Of a stretch of DNA of 64,000 nt, positions 51,814-61,016 are shown one piece after another. The notes beneath the pieces were generated by a model. That model worked only from the letters and a program-made list of their open reading frames with translations, was not told the DNA's origin and ran no database searches. Position 1 is the stretch's first letter. Every line of letters starts with the position of its first letter. Where the stretch lies: contig CAJUGO010000004.1 of assembly GCA_910585865.1 (NCBI GenBank), positions 1 through 64,000 of the forward strand, in the 5' to 3' direction. The position numbers and the translations under genes are program-made. Source of the DNA: an uncultured Ruminococcus sp. Its GTDB lineage: Bacteria > Bacillota > Clostridia > Oscillospirales > Acutalibacteraceae.

Positions 51814-54800
51814 TTACATCTCATCACTGCTGTAGCTGTCGCCCATATCATCAACGTAATCATCAGATTCCTCGTAAGACAGCGAATCATCAAACATATT
51901 GCCCTCTTCGCCGCCCTCATCAAGAGTATAGCCGTCCATTGAAGTCATTACGTTTTCTTCATCAAAATCAGCTACTTCAGTTGCGTCAGCAATGTCCTCA
52001 TCTTCTTCAAACTTCTGTTTAATGTCAATCTCCTCGCCGTTGCTGTCAAGTACACGAACATCAAGTGAAAGTGACTGAAGCTCCTTGATAAGAACTCTAA
52101 ATGATTCCGGAATGCCCGGTGCAGGAATATTCTGACCCTTAACGATTGCTTCATAAGTCTTTACACGTCCTACAACGTCGTCAGACTTAACAGTAAGAAT
52201 TTCCTGAAGTGTATAAGCGGCGCCGTAAGCTTCAAGCGCCCAAACTTCCATTTCACCAAAGCGCTGTCCGCCGAACTGAGCTTTACCTCCCAGCGGCTGC
52301 TGGGTAACAAGCGAGTAAGGACCTGTGCTTCTTGCGTGAATCTTTTCGTCAACAAGGTGATGCAGCTTAAGATAATACATATATCCGACTGTAACGGGGT
52401 TATCAAACTGTTCTCCGGTACGTCCGTCAATAAGCCATGTTTTGCCGTCCTCGCTGTAACCTGCGTCTTTAAGAGCACTGAAAATATCCTGCTCATGAGC
52501 ACCGTCAAATACAGGCGTCATAATCTTCCATCCGAGTGCCTTTGCGGCATATCCTAAGTGAACCTCAAGCACCTGACCGATATTCATACGCGAAGGTACG
52601 CCCAACGGATTAAGTACAATATCAAGCGGTGTACCGTCCGGCAAAAACGGCATATCTTCAACAGGAAGAATCCTTGAAACTACACCCTTGTTTCCGTGAC
52701 GTCCGGCCATCTTATCGCCTACGCTGATTTTACGCTTAAGCGCCAGATATACTCTTACAACCTTGTTTACGCCCGGCTGAAGCTCATTTCTGCTTTCTGC
52801 GCGGGTAAACACTTTAACGTCAACAACTGTACCGCATTCACCGTGAGGTACTCTGAGAGAAGTATCTCTTACTTCCCTAGCCTTTTCACCGAAGATTGCA
52901 CGGAGGAGTCTTTCCTCGGCAGTAAGCTCTGTTTCACCCTTCGGTGTAACTTTACCTACCAGGATGTCGCCTGCCTTTACTTCAGAACCAATCTGAATAA
53001 TACCGTCTTCGTCAAGATATTTGAGAACATCCTCGCCGACATTCGGTATATCTCTTGTAATCTCTTCGGGCCCCAGCTTGGTATCTCTTGCTTCTGTATC
53101 ATATTCTTCAATGTGAATTGATGTATACACATCATCACGAACTATCTTTTCATTAATGAGAACAGCATCCTCATAGTTGTAACCCTCCCATGTCATAAAT
53201 CCTATGAGAGCGTTTTTGCCTAGAGCAACTTCACCGTTATCAGTTGCAGGACCGTCAGCAAGCACCTGACCTTTTTTAACACGCTGTCCGCGTTCAACAA
53301 TCGGACGCTGATTAAAGCATGTTCCCTGGTTAGAACGAAGGAACTTTATAACCTCAAAGTCCTGAACTCTGCCTGAATCATACTGAACACGGATATTGCG
53401 TGCGTCAACACTCATAACAATACCGTCTTCTTCTGCAAGAATACAAACACCGGAGTCAGTGCCTGCCTTATATTCCATACCGGTACCTACTATAGGAGCG
53501 TCGGAACGCAGAAGCGGAACTGCCTGACGCTGCATGTTAGCACCCATCAGAGCACGGTTCGCATCATCATTTTCAAGGAACGGAATCATAGCTGTAGCAA
53601 CAGATACAACCATTTTCGGCGATACATCCATAAAGTCAAATCTGTCCGGTGAATACTCTACGAATTCATCACGGTAACGGCCTACTACTCTTGAATGTAC
53701 AAATTTACCGTTTTCGTCAAGCGGCTCATTAGCCTGAGCAACAACAAAATTATCCTCCATATCGGCAGTCATATAGACTACCTCATCGGTAACAATACCT
53801 GTCTCCTTGTCGATTCTGCGGAAAGGAGCTTCTACAAATCCGTATTTATTAATACGGGCAAATGAAGCAAGATATGAGATAAGACCGATGTTAGGTCCTT
53901 CAGGAGTCTCAATAGGACACATGCGGCCGTAGTGTGTGTAGTGAACATCTCGAACCTCAAATCCTGCACGGTCACGCGAAAGACCGCCCGGACCGAGTGC
54001 CGAGAGACGGCGCTTGTGGGTAAGCTCTGCAAGGGGGTTTGTCTGATCCATAAACTGTGACAATGGAGACGAACCGAAGAACTCTTTTATTGCAGCAGTT
54101 ACCGGACGTATGTTTATAAGCGAGTTAGGAGAAAGTGAATCCATATCCTGTGACTGAGTAGTCATTCTCTCTCTGACAACTCTTTCAAGACGGGAAAAGC
54201 CGATTCTGAACTGATTTTGAAGGAGCTCGCCCACACAGCGAATTCTTCTGTTGCCCAAATGGTCAATATCATCAGTATTTCCCACACCGTGTGCAACACA
54301 GTTGAGATAGTTGATTGTTGCAAAAATATCTTCAACGGTAATGTGGTTGGGAACAAGCTCGTCGGCGCGGCTTTTGAGCATTTCCTTAAGCTCTTCCTCA
54401 TTCTGCGCTTCGTCAAGAACTTCGCAAAGAACATCAAAGCGTACATTCTCTTTAATATCACATTCAGCCTCAGCGTCAAAATCTACATAGCAGCCGATAT
54501 CAACCATACCGTTTGAAATAACTTTTACAACGGTATCGTCATTTGCCTTTACAAATGCAACACTTACACCTGCATTTTCGATTTCAAGAGCTTTTTCCTT
54601 TGTGATTTTCTCATCTCTTAATGCCATAACCTCGCCTGTGCGGGGATTTGCAATCGGTTCAGCAAGCAGCTGACCGGCCAGACGATTTGCTATGCCAAGT
54701 TTTTTATTATATTTATATCTGCCGACACGCGACATATCATAACGATTGGGGTCAAAAAATAGATTATTAATATGGGTTTGCGCACTGTCAACTGTAGGCG

Positions 54801-55539
54801 GCTCTGACGGACGAAGCTTTTTATAAACCTCAATAAGACCCTCTTCTATATTTGAAGCCTGATCCTTCTCGATTGTCGCCTTCATTCTTTCATCGTCACC
54901 GAAATATTCAAGAATTTCTGCGTCAGTTCCAAGACCCAAAGCTCTGATAAATGAAGTTACCGGAAGCTTGCGGTTTTTATCTATACGAACATAGAATACA
55001 TCATTGACATCTGTCTCATATTCGAGCCATGCACCTCGGTTTGGAATTACGGTTGTAGAATAAAGTTCCTTACCTGTTTTGTCATGGTCCATTTTATAGT
55101 AAACGCCGGGGCTTCTCACAAGCTGAGATACAATAACTCTTTCAGCACCGTTAATTACAAAAGTGCCGCTTGGAGTCATCAGCGGAAAATCTCCCATAAA
55201 AACATTGCTCTCTTTAATCTCGCCTGTCGATTTGTTGAGCAGGCGTGCAGTAACTCTGAGAGCAGCAGAATATGTGGCATCACGCACTTTGCATTCGATT
55301 ACGCTGTAATTCGGATGATCCACATCAAGTGTGTAATCGATAAAATCAAGAACAAGGTTGTCCTGATAATCGGTTATGCCCGAAACATCCTTAAATACTT
55401 CCTTAAGACCCTCTTCCAGAAACCATCTGTAAGATTCCTTTTGAATTTCAATAAGATTAGGCATATCAATTACTTCATCGATTTTACCGAAACTCATTCT
55501 CTCGGTGCTGCCAAGCTTTACGGGTTTGACATTAACCAT
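51814..55539 (-). CDS. rpoB: RNA polymerase beta subunit
   Basis: 1241 residues from ATG 55539 (MVNVKPVKLGSTERMSFG), preceded by AAGGAG; the frame extends to 55620 without family similarity. Motifs: the rifampicin region with FFGSSPLSQFMDQTNPLAELTHKRRLSALGPGGL, GRMCPIETPEGPNIGLI, and the C-terminal GGKAQFGGQRFGEMEVWALEAYGAAYTLQEILTVKSDD. The S-Q-F-M-D-Q and H-K-R-R-L residues are wild-type for rifampicin sensitivity. The C-tail is long and acidic, as common in Clostridia. The usual rplL gene is not upstream. Confidence 0.98.
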   Translation of the reverse strand: MVNVKPVKLGSTERMSFGKIDEVIDMPNLIEIQKESYRWFLEEGLKEVFKDVSGITDYQDNLVLDFIDYTLDVDHPNYSVIECKVRDATYSAALRVTARLLNKSTGEIKESNVFMGDFPLMTPSGTFVINGAERVIVSQLVRSPGVYYKMDHDKTGKELYSTTVIPNRGAWLEYETDVNDVFYVRIDKNRKLPVTSFIRALGLGTDAEILEYFGDDERMKATIEKDQASNIEEGLIEVYKKLRPSEPPTVDSAQTHINNLFFDPNRYDMSRVGRYKYNKKLGIANRLAGQLLAEPIANPRTGEVMALRDEKITKEKALEIENAGVSVAFVKANDDTVVKVISNGMVDIGCYVDFDAEAECDIKENVRFDVLCEVLDEAQNEEELKEMLKSRADELVPNHITVEDIFATINYLNCVAHGVGNTDDIDHLGNRRIRCVGELLQNQFRIGFSRLERVVRERMTTQSQDMDSLSPNSLINIRPVTAAIKEFFGSSPLSQFMDQTNPLAELTHKRRLSALGPGGLSRDRAGFEVRDVHYTHYGRMCPIETPEGPNIGLISYLASFARINKYGFVEAPFRRIDKETGIVTDEVVYMTADMEDNFVVAQANEPLDENGKFVHSRVVGRYRDEFVEYSPDRFDFMDVSPKMVVSVATAMIPFLENDDANRALMGANMQRQAVPLLRSDAPIVGTGMEYKAGTDSGVCILAEEDGIVMSVDARNIRVQYDSGRVQDFEVIKFLRSNQGTCFNQRPIVERGQRVKKGQVLADGPATDNGEVALGKNALIGFMTWEGYNYEDAVLINEKIVRDDVYTSIHIEEYDTEARDTKLGPEEITRDIPNVGEDVLKYLDEDGIIQIGSEVKAGDILVGKVTPKGETELTAEERLLRAIFGEKAREVRDTSLRVPHGECGTVVDVKVFTRAESRNELQPGVNKVVRVYLALKRKISVGDKMAGRHGNKGVVSRILPVEDMPFLPDGTPLDIVLNPLGVPSRMNIGQVLEVHLGYAAKALGWKIMTPVFDGAHEQDIFSALKDAGYSEDGKTWLIDGRTGEQFDNPVTVGYMYYLKLHHLVDEKIHARSTGPYSLVTQQPLGGKAQFGGQRFGEMEVWALEAYGAAYTLQEILTVKSDDVVGRVKTYEAIVKGQNIPAPGIPESFRVLIKELQSLSLDVRVLDSNGEEIDIKQKFEEDEDIADATEVADFDEENVMTSMDGYTLDEGGEEGNMFDDSLSYEESDDYVDDMGDSYSSDEM

Positions 55540-55611
55540 AGGCGTATCACTCCTTAAAAAATCTATGAAACGGGGCAAAAGGGAACACAAAAAACTGCTA
55601 TAAAAAAGTCC

Positions 55612-55640
55612 TTGACACACAGAGAATTATGTGCTAATAT
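55612..55640 (+). promoter_or_regulatory. Plus-strand promoter inside the rpoB leader
   Basis: TTGACA (55612-55617), 17-nt spacer, TAATAT (55635-55640): a near-perfect vegetative promoter pointing away from rpoB, with no open reading frame downstream for over 600 nt. Confidence 0.55.
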
Positions 55641-55646
55641 CCCTAT

Positions 55647-55844
55647 GTTGAAAGTTCAATTTTAAAAAAAATTGCATTCGCTTCGGTATACATCCCCATT
55701 ATGGTACATTTTACTATTCTATAACCATTTTCGCAAGAAGTCAAGTGAAAAATTTGAAAAAAGTACTGATTTTCATTGTTTTTTTAACTTTTTTAACTTT
55801 AATGCCCTGAAAGAAAAATAAATCTTTCAGGGCTTATGTTTTTT
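55647..55844 (+). ncRNA. Candidate small non-coding/antisense RNA across the rpoB promoter
   Basis: A transcript starting near 55647 from the promoter above would run across the rpoB leader and its minus-strand promoter and end at a strong terminator: stem GCCCTGAAAGA/TCTTTCAGGGC (55804-55814 with 55823-55833) followed by TTATGTTTTTT. Length about 190-200 nt; AU-rich, no start codon with a ribosome site seen. It does not show the long hairpin with central bubble of 6S RNA. Its expression is not known. Confidence 0.4.
55716..55744 (-). promoter_or_regulatory. rpoB promoter
   Basis: On the minus strand TTGACT (55744-55739), 17-nt spacer, TAGAAT (55721-55716), leaving a leader of about 170 nt before the rpoB ATG. 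The leader is overlapped by the plus-strand promoter described separately. Confidence 0.6.
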
Positions 55845-56296
55845 ACATCAAGACACGCCAGGCAGCGTGTTTTGTTTTACAGAAAATCTCTCTGAACAGA
55901 CTGACAGCTGATTACGGATAATTTATACTGTATGTTCAAACTTCTGAAGCTCTAATTAAACCATTTGTTTGTATTGTACCGACAGATCTTTTATCAGATT
56001 GTTCAGAATTCTGTGAACACAGCATCACTATGCTTTTTTATACTGTTTAATATTATATTGCTGGAGTTTTTTATTTGTTTTTTCAATTATTTTAGGAATA
56101 ACGCGTAACAAATACAACAAACCATCCAAAATATCATCTTACCTTTCCATAACATTATCAAGTTTTTACTTAATTTTTGAGAGTTTTGCACTAAAACTTT
56201 CTAAATGTTTGTTGTATTTGCCATAGCAATATTTCAAACCTTATGTTATAATATATCTTGTAACAAACACCACATCAATATTTACGGGAGCATTCT
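55845..56296 (+). other. Intergenic region with second terminator hairpin and a 13-bp inverted repeat
   Basis: A hairpin ACACGC/GCGTGT followed by TTTGTTTT (55853-55876) comes directly after the first terminator. CAGACTGACAG lies at 55897-55907 (see repeats). A perfect inverted repeat, AAATACAACAAAC at 56110-56122 and GTTTGTTGTATTT at 56207-56219, flanks 84 nt upstream of the HprK-like gene, with TATAAT near 56250 as its -10. The sequence GTAACAAA recurs at 56105 and near 56260. The inverted pair may be regulator sites. No gene is seen here. Confidence 0.45.
55897..55907 (+). repeat. CAGACTGACAG repeat, copy 2 of 3
   Basis: Second copy, about 25 nt after the hairpin at 55853-55870. Preceded at the same distance as copy 3 by AGAAAAT. 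Confidence 0.6.
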
Positions 56297-57016
56297 ATGC
56301 CGATTTATAATATTGCAGATTTAAACGTTTTTATTGAGCCGATATATCCAAGCACCGCAAAACGCCTTGCTCCGTATATTACAAATGATACCGGCGTCGA
56401 TATTAAAATAACTGCGGATGATGACAAAATCAAACAGCTTTGTATGAACAGCAAGATTCACTGCAACCCGCAGACCGCAGAAAGTTCATATATTCTAAAT
56501 GAATTATGCAATGCAGTACTTGAACGTTTCAACGGATTTTTTTTCCACTCCTCTGCACTTATGCTCAACGGCGAAGCTTATGTTTTTTCTGCTGCAAGCG
56601 GAACAGGAAAGTCAACTCATACCTCTTTGTGGCGCAAACATTTTGGTGACAAAGTAACTATGATTAATGACGATAAACCTATAATCCGAAAAAACAGAGG
56701 CAAATTTTATATTTACGGCACACCGTGGATGGGCAAAGCCGATATAGGCAATAATATTAAAGCCCCTGTAAAGGCGGTGTTCATTCTTAAACAGGGAAAA
56801 GTCAATTCTGCTGTGCGAATAACACCCGGAGAAGTTTTTAATCATATTCTTGAAGCAACTGTAGTACCCAGACAAAGCAATATTATGTCAGTACTTTTAA
56901 ACTTGCTTGATGAATTTTTTTCTTCCGCTCCGCTGTTTCTGCTAACCTGTAACCTTGATGATGATGCAGTAACCACTGCCTACAATGCGGCAAATACTTA
57001 TAATAGCGAAAGCTAG
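56297..57016 (+). CDS. HprK-like P-loop kinase/ATPase of unknown target
   Basis: 239 residues. The middle resembles HPr kinase-like proteins found with PqqD and peptide-modification clusters (ScmC-like): SALMLNGEAYVFSAASGTGK ends with Walker A (residues about 101-107), then STHTSLWRKHF, the acidic INDDKPII, and YGTPWMGKADIGNN. This differs from true HprK, which has a longer N-domain. It would use ATP; the substrate is unknown. No PqqD, precursor peptide or PTS HPr gene is adjacent. Start ATG follows ACGGGAGCATTCT. It is followed after 123 nt by nnrE. Confidence 0.65.
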   Translation: MPIYNIADLNVFIEPIYPSTAKRLAPYITNDTGVDIKITADDDKIKQLCMNSKIHCNPQTAESSYILNELCNAVLERFNGFFFHSSALMLNGEAYVFSAASGTGKSTHTSLWRKHFGDKVTMINDDKPIIRKNRGKFYIYGTPWMGKADIGNNIKAPVKAVFILKQGKVNSAVRITPGEVFNHILEATVVPRQSNIMSVLLNLLDEFFSSAPLFLLTCNLDDDAVTTAYNAANTYNSES

Positions 57017-57139
57017 CGTAAAAACAGATTATGCTGCATACGGTCAGGAAAACATACAGCCGAATCTCAGTTTACGCCTTATACGCCCGCAATAAGGCTG
57101 TAAAAACTTATATTGTTTAGTTTCGCGGGCGGAAAGGCT

Positions 57140-58018
57140 ATGGAATTTAACATGAATTTTCAGCAAGTTGTATCCGTCGGCAATATGCGCAAAAGCGACG
57201 CCAATGCCATTGCAAATCATACAACCTCCGCACAGCTTATGCACAGGGCGGCAAAAGGTATTTATAATGCTGTAAAATTTACGGGTAAGGTTGCAATTGT
57301 GTGCGGCAAAGGCAACAACGGAGGGGACGGATATGCGCTGGCATGCATATTGTGCCAAAACGGCATTACTCCGACAATTTTCCGAATATCCGACAGTTTT
57401 TCAAAAGACGGACTATACTACTATAAAACCGCAATATCATTGGGCGCAGCTGAAGAAAGCATTTCTGCTGCCGGCAGCTTTACCGGCTACGATATTGTTG
57501 TGGATTGCCTGCTGGGAACCGGGTTTTCGGGCGAAATTAAAGGCGAACTTCTCAGTGCAATTGAGCAGATAAATTCTTCAAACGCCTATATAATCAGTGC
57601 AGATATTAACAGCGGAATCAACGGAGACACCGGTGTTGCCGACATTGCCGTCAATTCTGATTTAACCGTTTCAATAGGCTCATTCAAAACCGGCCTATTT
57701 TTAAACGATGCCCCCTACTATATTGAATCAGCTGTCAATGCAGATATTGGTATTGAACTGCTTGAAGAAGAGTATAAGCTAATAGATTACTCACTGCTGC
57801 ATATGTTTGAAGGTTATAACTCATGTGTAATGACTACTGAGGAATTTTTCAGTCGCTATAAATACACACCTGACAACTGTAATATTGCAGAATGCATTGC
57901 GAAGCTCAGCACAGACGAACGCCGCACAATTGTAGTAAAGACCGAACATTCAGCGGTTATTGCTGATTTAAAGTATATCTACTTTTGCGCAGACTATGTA
58001 ACACTAAATACCTTTTAG
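57140..58018 (+). CDS. NAD(P)HX epimerase domain protein (YjeF_N)
   Basis: 292 residues from ATG 57140. The first 215 residues are the YjeF N-terminal fold: IVCGKGNNGGDGYALA near 53-68, DIVVDCLLGTGFSGE, and SADINSGINGDTG, the equivalents of the epimerase substrate and cation sites. It interconverts damaged R- and S-NAD(P)HX for repair. The ADP-dependent dehydratase half (NnrD, or YjeF C-terminal) is missing; the last 75 residues do not match it. Either the dehydratase is elsewhere or this protein has another role. An in-frame ATG at 57113 gives a less family-like start. Confidence 0.75.
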   Translation: MEFNMNFQQVVSVGNMRKSDANAIANHTTSAQLMHRAAKGIYNAVKFTGKVAIVCGKGNNGGDGYALACILCQNGITPTIFRISDSFSKDGLYYYKTAISLGAAEESISAAGSFTGYDIVVDCLLGTGFSGEIKGELLSAIEQINSSNAYIISADINSGINGDTGVADIAVNSDLTVSIGSFKTGLFLNDAPYYIESAVNADIGIELLEEEYKLIDYSLLHMFEGYNSCVMTTEEFFSRYKYTPDNCNIAECIAKLSTDERRTIVVKTEHSAVIADLKYIYFCADYVTLNTF

Positions 58019-58053
58019 CGTTGCATCAACAAATTTACAAAGAGGGTAAGCGT

Positions 58054-58899
58054 ATGAAATATAAAAAAGTGCTTGTTGAACCCGGCAAATATTATGATGC
58101 AAAGATCTACCGTTACCCCCAAGATAAAGATATATTTGATTTACCTCTGCGCTGGCATTTTTCCTATGAATATATTTTTATAAAAAAAGGCTGTATCAAG
58201 CTTAACAAGCTTGATACAAGTGTAATTCTGAAAGAAAACGATATCTATTTTCTAAACAGTCAGGAAGTGCATTCTTATGCAGAAATCTCACCTGATGCTG
58301 AATTTATTGTAGTTAACGCTTTTACCAAAAGCATATTGCCGTATCTTGACGATCCTCACAAAACACCTACATTTAAAAACCCCGAAGGCAATACAAAAGA
58401 TATAATAACAAAATCTCTCAGCGCTATTTACGACTATAAAGATCTTGATGATAAGCTGACATGCCTGAGAATAAACGCTATTCTTTTAAATGTTAATTAT
58501 TATATACTGCGTGACTGCATGGATTCAAGCATTACATATATCAAAGGCTCTGAATCAGATGATTTTGACTGCGCTAAAAGTGCCATTATCTATATTAGAA
58601 ATAACTTCCAAAAGGATATTACTCTTAATGAAATTGCCAGTTATGTCGGAATGACTCCTGCGCATTTTTCAAAATATTTTAAAGACAAAACTTCTGAGAC
58701 ATTTTCAAAATATTTGAGAAGAGTGCGCCTTGAACACGCCATTGACGATATAAAAAATAAAGGATACACAGTAAAGTCGGCTGCCATGAAGAACGGCTTT
58801 CCGAATGTAAATTCTCTTATAGGAACCTGCAAGGCCGAATACGGACATACTCCTATAGAAATCAAAAATTTCAGAGTCAGCTTTAAATGTGATAACTAG
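58054..58899 (+). CDS. AraC-family transcription regulator
   Basis: 281 residues from ATG 58054 behind GAGGG; the longer frame from 57985 overlaps nnrE and is unlikely. An N-terminal cupin-like sensor (about 15-95: LRWHFSYEYIFIKKGCIKL, then ENDIYFLNSQEVHSY) is followed by two helix-turn-helix units at about 175-275 (LNEIASYVGMTPAHFSKYFK, later KSAAMKNGFPNVNSLIGTCK, EYGHTPIE). Such regulators usually control sugar-related or adjacent genes. It may control the HprK-like/nnrE pair; the inverted repeat upstream of them is a possible site. Confidence 0.85.
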   Translation: MKYKKVLVEPGKYYDAKIYRYPQDKDIFDLPLRWHFSYEYIFIKKGCIKLNKLDTSVILKENDIYFLNSQEVHSYAEISPDAEFIVVNAFTKSILPYLDDPHKTPTFKNPEGNTKDIITKSLSAIYDYKDLDDKLTCLRINAILLNVNYYILRDCMDSSITYIKGSESDDFDCAKSAIIYIRNNFQKDITLNEIASYVGMTPAHFSKYFKDKTSETFSKYLRRVRLEHAIDDIKNKGYTVKSAAMKNGFPNVNSLIGTCKAEYGHTPIEIKNFRVSFKCDN

Positions 58900-59026
58900 C
58901 ATTAAATAATTTTGACTGACAAATATAATTTCCGGAAAATATTTTATCCGCATTACATTTGCGACAAAATGTTTATTGTCCAACTGCGGGATATATGTTA
59001 AGATAATATGAGAAAGGGTGAAGTGT

Positions 59027-59443
59027 ATGCGAAATTTGCTTCAGCGTTTTGCAATATTTATGCAGGGAAGATACGGAACCGATAAACTCAACAACTTTTT
59101 GTTTGGCGTTTTCCTTGCTCTTTGGATAATCAACATTTTTGTGTTTAACCGAACTGCGTCATATATTCTTGACGGCATTATGCTGTTAATTATTGCTTTG
59201 ACATTCTTCCGCATGTTTTCGCGCAATATTACTGCAAGAAGCGCAGAAAATAGGAAATTCCTTCCCGTATATAACGCAGTTACAGGCTGGTTTAAGCTTA
59301 CTTACAATAAAATCAAGGATCGCAAAGATTACAAATACTTAAAATGCCCTGTGTGCAAGGCTCAGCTTAGAGTAAAAAATAAAAAAGGTAACCATACAGT
59401 GCGTTGTCCCAGATGCGGAAGCCAGTTTGATAAAAAGATATAA
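59027..59443 (+). CDS. Small membrane protein with C-terminal zinc ribbon
   Basis: 138 residues from ATG 59027 behind AAGGG. Two membrane helices (about 27-47 and 52-70), then a soluble basic tail with a zinc ribbon: CPVCKAQLRVKNKKGN followed by VRCPRCGSQF (C-x2-C, 18 residues, C-x2-C). Family of small hypothetical proteins in Clostridia; function unknown. It is monocistronic and ends before a strong terminator. Confidence 0.75.
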   Translation: MRNLLQRFAIFMQGRYGTDKLNNFLFGVFLALWIINIFVFNRTASYILDGIMLLIIALTFFRMFSRNITARSAENRKFLPVYNAVTGWFKLTYNKIKDRKDYKYLKCPVCKAQLRVKNKKGNHTVRCPRCGSQFDKKI

Positions 59444-59521
59444 CTGCGCTCTGCCATACGAATTATTTTATTGCCAAATGTCAAATGATATAATATTTTA
59501 GTTAAAAAACAAAAGCAACTT

Positions 59522-59549
59522 CAGGCGCCTCTGCGGCGCCTGTTTTTTT
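59522..59549 (+). terminator. Terminator of the zinc-ribbon gene
   Basis: Perfect stem CAGGCGCC/GGCGCCTG with loop TCTGC, followed by seven T. Confidence 0.85.
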
Positions 59550-59566
59550 ATAGAAAATGATTTAAA

Positions 59567-59577
59567 CAGACTGACAG
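59567..59577 (+). repeat. CAGACTGACAG repeat, copy 3 of 3
   Basis: Third copy, 25 nt after the CAGGCGCC/GGCGCCTG terminator of the zinc-ribbon gene. AGAAAAT precedes it, and GCT follows it as in copy 2. Confidence 0.6.
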
Positions 59578-59636
59578 CTTACACAATGCATACATACTTT
59601 ACCCAGAACATTTAAAAGTTAATCCCTAAAAACAAA

Positions 59637-59663
59637 AGCCGGCATCAGAATCTGATACCGGCT
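59637..59663 (-). terminator. Terminator of tuf (str operon)
   Basis: Stem AGCCGG-ATCAG/CTGAT-CCGGCT with a single mismatch, on the minus strand followed by TTTGTTTTT. About 35 nt after the tuf stop codon. Confidence 0.85.
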
Positions 59664-59697
59664 AAATTATTTGTTATTAAACTAACGATAATTTAAA

Positions 59698-60900
59698 TTA
59701 TTCGTTAATAGCGATAACTGCGCCTGAACCTACTGTTCTGCCGCCTTCACGGATAGCAAAACGCAGACCAACTTCAATAGCGATAGGAGTAATAAGCTCA
59801 ACGTCCATTTCAACGTTATCGCCAGGCATGCACATTTCTACGCCCTCTGGGAGTGAAATTGTACCTGTAACGTCAGTTGTTCTGAAGTAGAACTGAGGAC
59901 GATAGTTATTAAAGAAAGGAGTATGACGGCCGCCTTCGTCCTTAGTAAGAACGTAAACCTGACCGCGGAACTTTGTATGAGGATGAATTGTACCTGGCTT
60001 AGCAAGTACCTGACCTCTCTGGATTTCAGTTCTCTGAACACCACGGAGAAGAACACCTACGTTGTCGCCTGCCTCAGCATAGTCAAGAGTCTTTCTGAAC
60101 ATTTCAAGACCTGTAACAACAACTTTTCTCTTCTCATCAGTAAGACCAACGATTTCAACTTCTTCAGAAGTTCTAATCTGACCTCTTTCAACTCTACCTG
60201 TAGCAACTGTACCACGGCCTGTGATTGTGAATACGTCCTCAACAGGCATAAGGAATGGCTGGTCAGCCTTACGGTCAGGAGTAGGAATGAACTCGTCAAC
60301 AGCAGCCATAAGCTCATGGATTGGAGCGTATTCAGGAGCCTTAGGATCCTTTGAATCACTTGTAAGAGCAACATAAGCTGAACCCTTAATGATAGGTGTA
60401 TCATCGCCTGGGAACTCATACTCGTTAAGAAGATCTCTGATCTCCATCTCTACGAGCTCGAGAAGCTCTTCGTCGTCAACCTGGTCAGTCTTGTTCATAA
60501 ATACTACAATGTAAGGTACGCCAACCTGACGAGAAAGAAGGATGTGCTCTCTTGTCTGAGGCATAGGACCGTCAGCAGCAGATACAACGAGGATAGCGCC
60601 GTCCATCTGAGCAGCACCTGTAATCATGTTCTTTACGTAGTCAGCATGGCCAGGGCAGTCAACGTGTGCATAGTGACGGTTAGCTGTTTCATACTCAACG
60701 TGAGCTGTGTTAATTGTGATACCACGCTCTCTTTCTTCAGGAGCCTTATCGATGTTAGCGTAATCAACGAAATCAGCGTCGCCCTCAAGATTGAGAACCT
60801 TTGTGATAGCAGCAGTAAGTGTTGTTTTACCATGGTCAACGTGGCCGATTGTACCAATGTTTACATGGGGTTTATTTCTTTCAAATTTTTCTCTTGCCAT
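59698..60900 (-). CDS. tuf: Elongation factor Tu
   Basis: 400 residues. GTPase that brings aminoacyl-tRNA to the ribosome. Motifs: P-loop GHVDHGKTT, DCPGHADYVKNM, and NKTDQVDDEE (usual form NKCD). The switch-region RGITINTAHVEYET, domain 2 and 3 and the C-terminal GGRTVGSGAVIAI are intact. Codon use is highly biased, as expected for a very highly expressed gene. Last gene of the str operon, 116 nt after fusA, a gap that may hold a promoter. Confidence 0.98.
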   Translation of the reverse strand: MAREKFERNKPHVNIGTIGHVDHGKTTLTAAITKVLNLEGDADFVDYANIDKAPEERERGITINTAHVEYETANRHYAHVDCPGHADYVKNMITGAAQMDGAILVVSAADGPMPQTREHILLSRQVGVPYIVVFMNKTDQVDDEELLELVEMEIRDLLNEYEFPGDDTPIIKGSAYVALTSDSKDPKAPEYAPIHELMAAVDEFIPTPDRKADQPFLMPVEDVFTITGRGTVATGRVERGQIRTSEEVEIVGLTDEKRKVVVTGLEMFRKTLDYAEAGDNVGVLLRGVQRTEIQRGQVLAKPGTIHPHTKFRGQVYVLTKDEGGRHTPFFNNYRPQFYFRTTDVTGTISLPEGVEMCMPGDNVEMDVELITPIAIEVGLRFAIREGGRTVGSGAVIAINE

Positions 60901-61016
60901 TGGAAATTTCCTCCTTATTTTTGTAAAAAGAATTTACAATAGATTTAATGATATTGTACCAATTTTTTTTAAAAAAATCAATACATTTTTTTAAAAAGTG
61001 CTTCAAAAGGGCTTAA

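Noticed and set aside
53000..55500. Long open frames on the plus strand inside rpoB (also inside rpoC, tuf and fusA)
   Set aside because: They are antisense shadows of biased codons in highly expressed genes; no ribosome sites or domains.
55647..55844. 6S RNA as the identity of the candidate ncRNA
   Set aside because: The sequence lacks the long imperfect hairpin with a central open bubble.
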